Part shown: positions 6,145 to 8,132 of the stretch, one piece after another
How the letters are laid out: the number at the start of each line of letters is the position of its first letter
How positions within the stretch are numbered: the first letter of the stretch is position 1
Source of the DNA: CAZJYT01 sp964550325
GTDB lineage: Bacteria; Patescibacteriota; Minisyncoccia; Minisyncoccales; CAZJYT01
NCBI GenBank assembly: GCA_964550325.1
Contig: CAZJYT010000041.1
Span: 1-8,132, forward strand
Reading direction: 5' to 3'
DNA: 8,132 nucleotides
Position numbers and translations under genes: made by a program
The notes under the pieces: generated by a model
What the model was told of the DNA's origin: nothing
Databases searched by the model: none
The model's input: only the letters and a program-made list of their open reading frames with translations

Positions 6145-6241
6145 TTACCTCTTCATGAGTTTTCTCAAGAAGAAGCTCTTGTCTCAGCTTAACATTTGAT
6201 TTAGCTGAGAAAAAACAAAGGGTAAAAAAAGCGATTAACCA
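6134..6241 (-). promoter_or_regulatory. Structured leader RNA of the speD operon, riboswitch-like
   Basis: On the minus strand, TGGTTAATC (6241-6233) is the exact complement of GATTAACCA (6142-6134), so a 9-bp helix would enclose the leader and pair with the first codons after the GTG start. Inside is an 8-bp hairpin, TCTCAGCT (6210-6203) with AGCTGAGA (6189-6182), over a 13-nt loop. A second, SD-masking hairpin lies at 6175-6148. A competing pairing, TTTACC (6226-6221) with GGTAAG (6149-6144, one G-T pair), would also cover the GG of the ribosome site. A smaller alternative stem, CAAGA (6181-6177) with TCTTG (6170-6166), would break the masking hairpin. This enclosing-helix-plus-two-hairpins plan resembles a riboswitch or other translational switch. 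I do not recognise it as a known SAM, guanidine or PreQ1 class. Ligand and mechanism are unknown. Confidence 0.45.
6148..6175 (-). promoter_or_regulatory. Hairpin masking the speD ribosome binding site
   Basis: In the minus-strand transcript, CTTCTTCTTGAG (6175-6164) folds back over an AAAA loop onto CTCATGAAGAGG (6159-6148). Eleven of twelve positions pair, with a single T-T mismatch and one G-T wobble. The right arm contains the only Shine-Dalgarno-like sequence before the GTG at 6144 (GAGG, 6151-6148). Formed, this hairpin would block ribosome entry at that start; opened by the competing stems in the leader, it would allow it. Confidence 0.5.
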
Positions 6242-6282
6242 ATTTTTTTATTTTAAAAGGAAGCTAATTAAAAACATAAATT

Positions 6283-6311
6283 TAAATATCAAATTTTAAA
6301 AAATTTGTCAA
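6283..6311 (-). promoter_or_regulatory. Candidate promoter of the speD operon
   Basis: On the minus strand a perfect -35 hexamer, TTGACA (6311-6306), is followed after 17 bases by TATTTA (6288-6283), a weak -10. Transcription would begin near 6276, leaving a leader of about 130 nt that contains the whole structured region. The region is very AT-rich, so the -10 match carries little weight. A second TTGACA on the same strand at 6460-6455 has no good -10 partner. Confidence 0.35.
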
Positions 6312-6370
6312 ATATTTATACTATTAATTTTTAAACAATTCCTGATTCATAATTCCAGTTTCCAGACTCA

Positions 6371-6440
6371 AAATCTCTATAAATATCTATGAATTTCTAT
6401 CAATTTCTATAAGTTTCTATCTATTTCTTTCAATTTTTAC
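6371..6440. repeat. Seven degenerate 10-bp tandem repeats
   Basis: Seven consecutive 10-bp units run without gaps from 6371 to 6440, with consensus close to NAATTTCTAT: for example aaatctctat, gaatttctat, caatttctat, aagtttctat. The first five keep CTAT; the last two decay to CTTT and TTAC. The period equals about one helical turn, so each unit presents the same face of the DNA. The array lies between the divergent speD and purSL genes, which suggests a regulator- or nucleoid-protein-binding array or intrinsic curvature. It may also be slippage in AT-rich DNA. The last unit runs into the adjoining palindrome. Confidence 0.6.
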
Positions 6441-6457
6441 AGGGGTTAGACCTCTGT
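6439..6457. repeat. GC-rich 19-bp palindrome, operator- or REP-like
   Basis: ACAGGGGTTAGACCTCTGT is an imperfect palindrome: eight pairs (6439-6446 with 6450-6457, one G-T) around a TAG centre. It stands out as a GC-rich island in AT-rich DNA. The AGGGGTyAGACCyCT core resembles palindromes of the REP type scattered by REP-associated transposases, though no transposase is present here. It could equally be an operator for the divergent genes, or a short hairpin in a purSL leader if transcription starts upstream. Confidence 0.45.
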
Positions 6458-6497
6458 CAATTTTAAGGTATCTGTTTTTTAAATAAAAAATTTTATG

Positions 6498-6503
6498 TAT
6501 AAT
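6498..6503 (+). promoter_or_regulatory. Candidate -10 element for purSL
   Basis: A perfect TATAAT lies 35 bases before the purSL ATG, and transcription would start near 6510. No convincing -35 is seen at 17 bases spacing (the bases at 6475-6480 are all T). The match is exact, but it sits in AT-rich sequence. Confidence 0.4.
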
Positions 6504-6538
6504 GAATGAAAGATAAATTACAAAATCTAAACTGAAAA

Positions 6539-8132
6539 ATGAGAAAAATTTGGAGAATTGAGTCCGCATTAAAAAAAGAAATAAGGGATGTTTTGGGCGA
6601 GAGAATAAAAAAGAGGATAACTGAAGAGTTAGGGTTTTTGGTCTGGGAAATGAGGGTGAGTAAGATTTATTCTATTGAAATGGATTTAAAAAAGAAAGAA
6701 ATAGAGTTTTTGGCAAGAGAGATTTTTTTTGATAGTGTTTTGGAAGAATTTAAAATAAATGGTTTTTTGAAAAGAGATTATGACTTTTCTATTGAAATAG
6801 GATTTAAACCAGGAGTAAAAGATAACGAAGGAGATAGAGCAAAAGAGGCAATAGAAGAGGTTTTAAAGAGAAAAATTGAAGGTAAAGTATATACCTCAAA
6901 AAGGTATCTAATAAAGGGAAATTTAAATAAAGAAAAAGTCCAGAAAATAGCCAAAAAAATTCTTGCCAATCCTTTAATTGAAAGATGGTTAATTTTAAAA
7001 AGAGGAGAAAAAGAAAAATTTTTAGAAATTCCAAAAATTAAGATTTCTCATTTGCCAGAAATTAAAGAAATTGACTTGAGTGTTTCTGATGATAAACTTT
7101 TGGAAATTAGTAAAAAGAGGAGTTTAGCTTTAAATTTAAAGGAAATGAAAGAGATTGAAGCCTACTTTGAAAGGTTAGGAAGAAATCCTACTGATGCAGA
7201 GATAGAGGTAATTGCCCAGACCTGGTCCGAGCATTGCAAGCACAAAATATTCAATTCTAAGATTTTTTACAAAGAAGACAAAACCTTTCAGATTAATAGT
7301 TTGTTTGAGACATTTATTAAAAGAGCCACTGAAAGGATAAAGAGAAGAAAGAAGTGGCTTGTCTCTCTTTTTTGGGACAATTCTGGGGTGATAGAACTTA
7401 ACAAAGAATGGCTTTTTTGTTTTAAGTGCGAGACCCACAATTCTCCTTCTAATGAAGAACCTTATGGAGGAGCCCTAACCGGAATTTTGGGAGTTTATAG
7501 AGATATTATGGGAACCGGCAGAGGAGGAGGATTGCTTTATGGCACCTATGGCTTTTGTGTGGGCTCCCCCTTTTATCAGGGAGAACTTTTGCCAAAATTC
7601 CATCCAAAAATATTATTGGAAGGGGTAAGAAAAGGAGTAGAAGATGGAGGAAATAAATCCGGCGTCCCCACAGTTTATGGTAGGGTGTTTTTTGATACGG
7701 GTTATATCGGAAAGCCAGCCATTTTCGTTTTAGCCGGGGGTTTAATTCCCAAAAAAATTAGGGGAAAATTGGGACATAAAAAAGAGATTAAACCTGGTGA
7801 TTTGATTGTGATGGCAGGAGGAAGGGTAGGAATAGATGGAATTCATGGAGCAACCCAGTCCTCATTAGAGGCAGGGGAGTGGATTTCAGCCAGCCATGTT
7901 CAATTAGGTGACCCTTTTACCCAAAAGAAACTTCACGACTTTTTAATTGAGGCAAGAGATAGGGGATTATTTTCAGCAGTTACTGATAATGGAGCTGGAG
8001 GATTGTCTTGTTCTGTAGGGGAGATGGCAAAATTTTCTAATGGAGCAGAAATTTGGCTGGAAAGGGTGCCCTTGAAATATTCAGGCCTGGACCCTTGGCA
8101 AATTTTATTGTCAGAATCCCAAGAAAGGATGA
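6539..8132 (+). CDS. purL: Phosphoribosylformylglycinamidine synthase, PurS-PurL fusion (PurSL), 3' end outside the window
   Basis: The protein makes FGAM from FGAR and glutamine-derived ammonia with ATP, the fourth step of purine synthesis. The first 531 residues are present and the frame is open to the last base. Residues about 38-165 look like PurS-type repeats: YDFSIEIGFKPGVKDNEGDRAKEAIEEVL at 81-109 is the usual PurS start. PurL sequence follows: TDAEIEVIAQTWSEHCKHKIFN (218-239), CETHNSPSNEEPYGGALTG (298-315), RDIMGTGRGGG (321-331), a glycine-rich AGGRVGIDGIHGAT (426-439), TDNGAGGLSCSVGEMA (482-497) and PWQILLSESQERM (519-531). The catalytic His of TWSEHC is present. ETHNSP stands where stand-alone PurL has ETHNHP; this Ser occurs in PurSL proteins. 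The PurQ glutaminase would be a separate partner. No Shine-Dalgarno sequence is seen before the ATG. PurSL proteins are usually about 950 residues, so roughly half lies beyond the edge. Confidence 0.92.
   Translation, partial: MRKIWRIESALKKEIRDVLGERIKKRITEELGFLVWEMRVSKIYSIEMDLKKKEIEFLAREIFFDSVLEEFKINGFLKRDYDFSIEIGFKPGVKDNEGDRAKEAIEEVLKRKIEGKVYTSKRYLIKGNLNKEKVQKIAKKILANPLIERWLILKRGEKEKFLEIPKIKISHLPEIKEIDLSVSDDKLLEISKKRSLALNLKEMKEIEAYFERLGRNPTDAEIEVIAQTWSEHCKHKIFNSKIFYKEDKTFQINSLFETFIKRATERIKRRKKWLVSLFWDNSGVIELNKEWLFCFKCETHNSPSNEEPYGGALTGILGVYRDIMGTGRGGGLLYGTYGFCVGSPFYQGELLPKFHPKILLEGVRKGVEDGGNKSGVPTVYGRVFFDTGYIGKPAIFVLAGGLIPKKIRGKLGHKKEIKPGDLIVMAGGRVGIDGIHGATQSSLEAGEWISASHVQLGDPFTQKKLHDFLIEARDRGLFSAVTDNGAGGLSCSVGEMAKFSNGAEIWLERVPLKYSGLDPWQILLSESQERM

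Noticed and set aside
6182..6210. Intrinsic terminator in the speD-purSL spacer
   Set aside because: The 8-bp hairpin has its A/T run on the wrong side: A's follow it on the plus strand, and T's precede it on the minus strand.
6317..6322. Plus-strand -10 TATACT near 6317
   Set aside because: The nearest -35-like TTGTCA is only 6 bases upstream, and purSL starts over 200 bases away with a better TATAAT close by.
6371..6440. CRISPR array
   Set aside because: Units are 10 bp and contiguous with no spacers, and no cas genes are near.
6804..7034. Minus-strand hydrophobic ORFs opposite purSL, and the other antisense ORFs at 2374-2758, 4882-5076 and 7175-7438
   Set aside because: They are mirror frames of Lys/Glu-rich coding sequence in genes with clear family motifs, and have no ribosome sites or family features.

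Overview
The window is strongly AT-rich (roughly 30 percent G+C by eye), densely coded, and bacterial: it carries a YbaB-type nucleoid protein, a PurS-PurL fusion and a Shine-Dalgarno-type ribosome site in front of bpsA. A Ski2/Hel308-type helicase and a BpsA-type branched-polyamine synthase are both better known from archaea and thermophiles. An uncultured, possibly thermophilic bacterial lineage fits, including a candidate-phylum group, but nothing here fixes the taxon.

Layout. Positions 1-140 are a GC-rich island with strong self-complementarity and codon use unlike the rest; it is best read as an unidentified structured RNA. Positions 193-2795 (+) hold three closely spaced genes: a small one-segment membrane protein, ybaB, and a 702-residue Hel308-like helicase. 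Positions 6144-2783 (-) hold a four-gene polyamine operon with overlapping genes, in the order speD (AdoMet decarboxylase), bpsA-like branched aminopropyltransferase, speE-like aminopropyltransferase, and a saccharopine/lysine dehydrogenase-like oxidoreductase. The helicase and the dehydrogenase converge and overlap by 13 nt at their 3' ends. Positions 6145-6538 form the divergent control region. Positions 6539 to the right edge (+) hold the first 531 codons of a PurSL-type FGAM synthase.

How the genes fit. SpeD makes decarboxylated AdoMet, the aminopropyl donor for both aminopropyltransferases. SpeE would make the linear triamine (spermidine or aminopropylagmatine), and BpsA could add branches to give N4-branched tetra- or penta-amines, which in thermophiles stabilise nucleic acids. 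The dehydrogenase has no obvious place in this known route and is the most interesting passenger of the operon.

The most unusual element is the leader of the polyamine operon. A 9-bp perfect inverted repeat brackets about 90 nt and pairs with the speD start region. Inside it are an 8-bp hairpin and a 12-position hairpin that buries the speD ribosome site. Between this leader and purSL lie a 70-bp array of degenerate 10-bp repeats and a 19-bp GC-rich palindrome.
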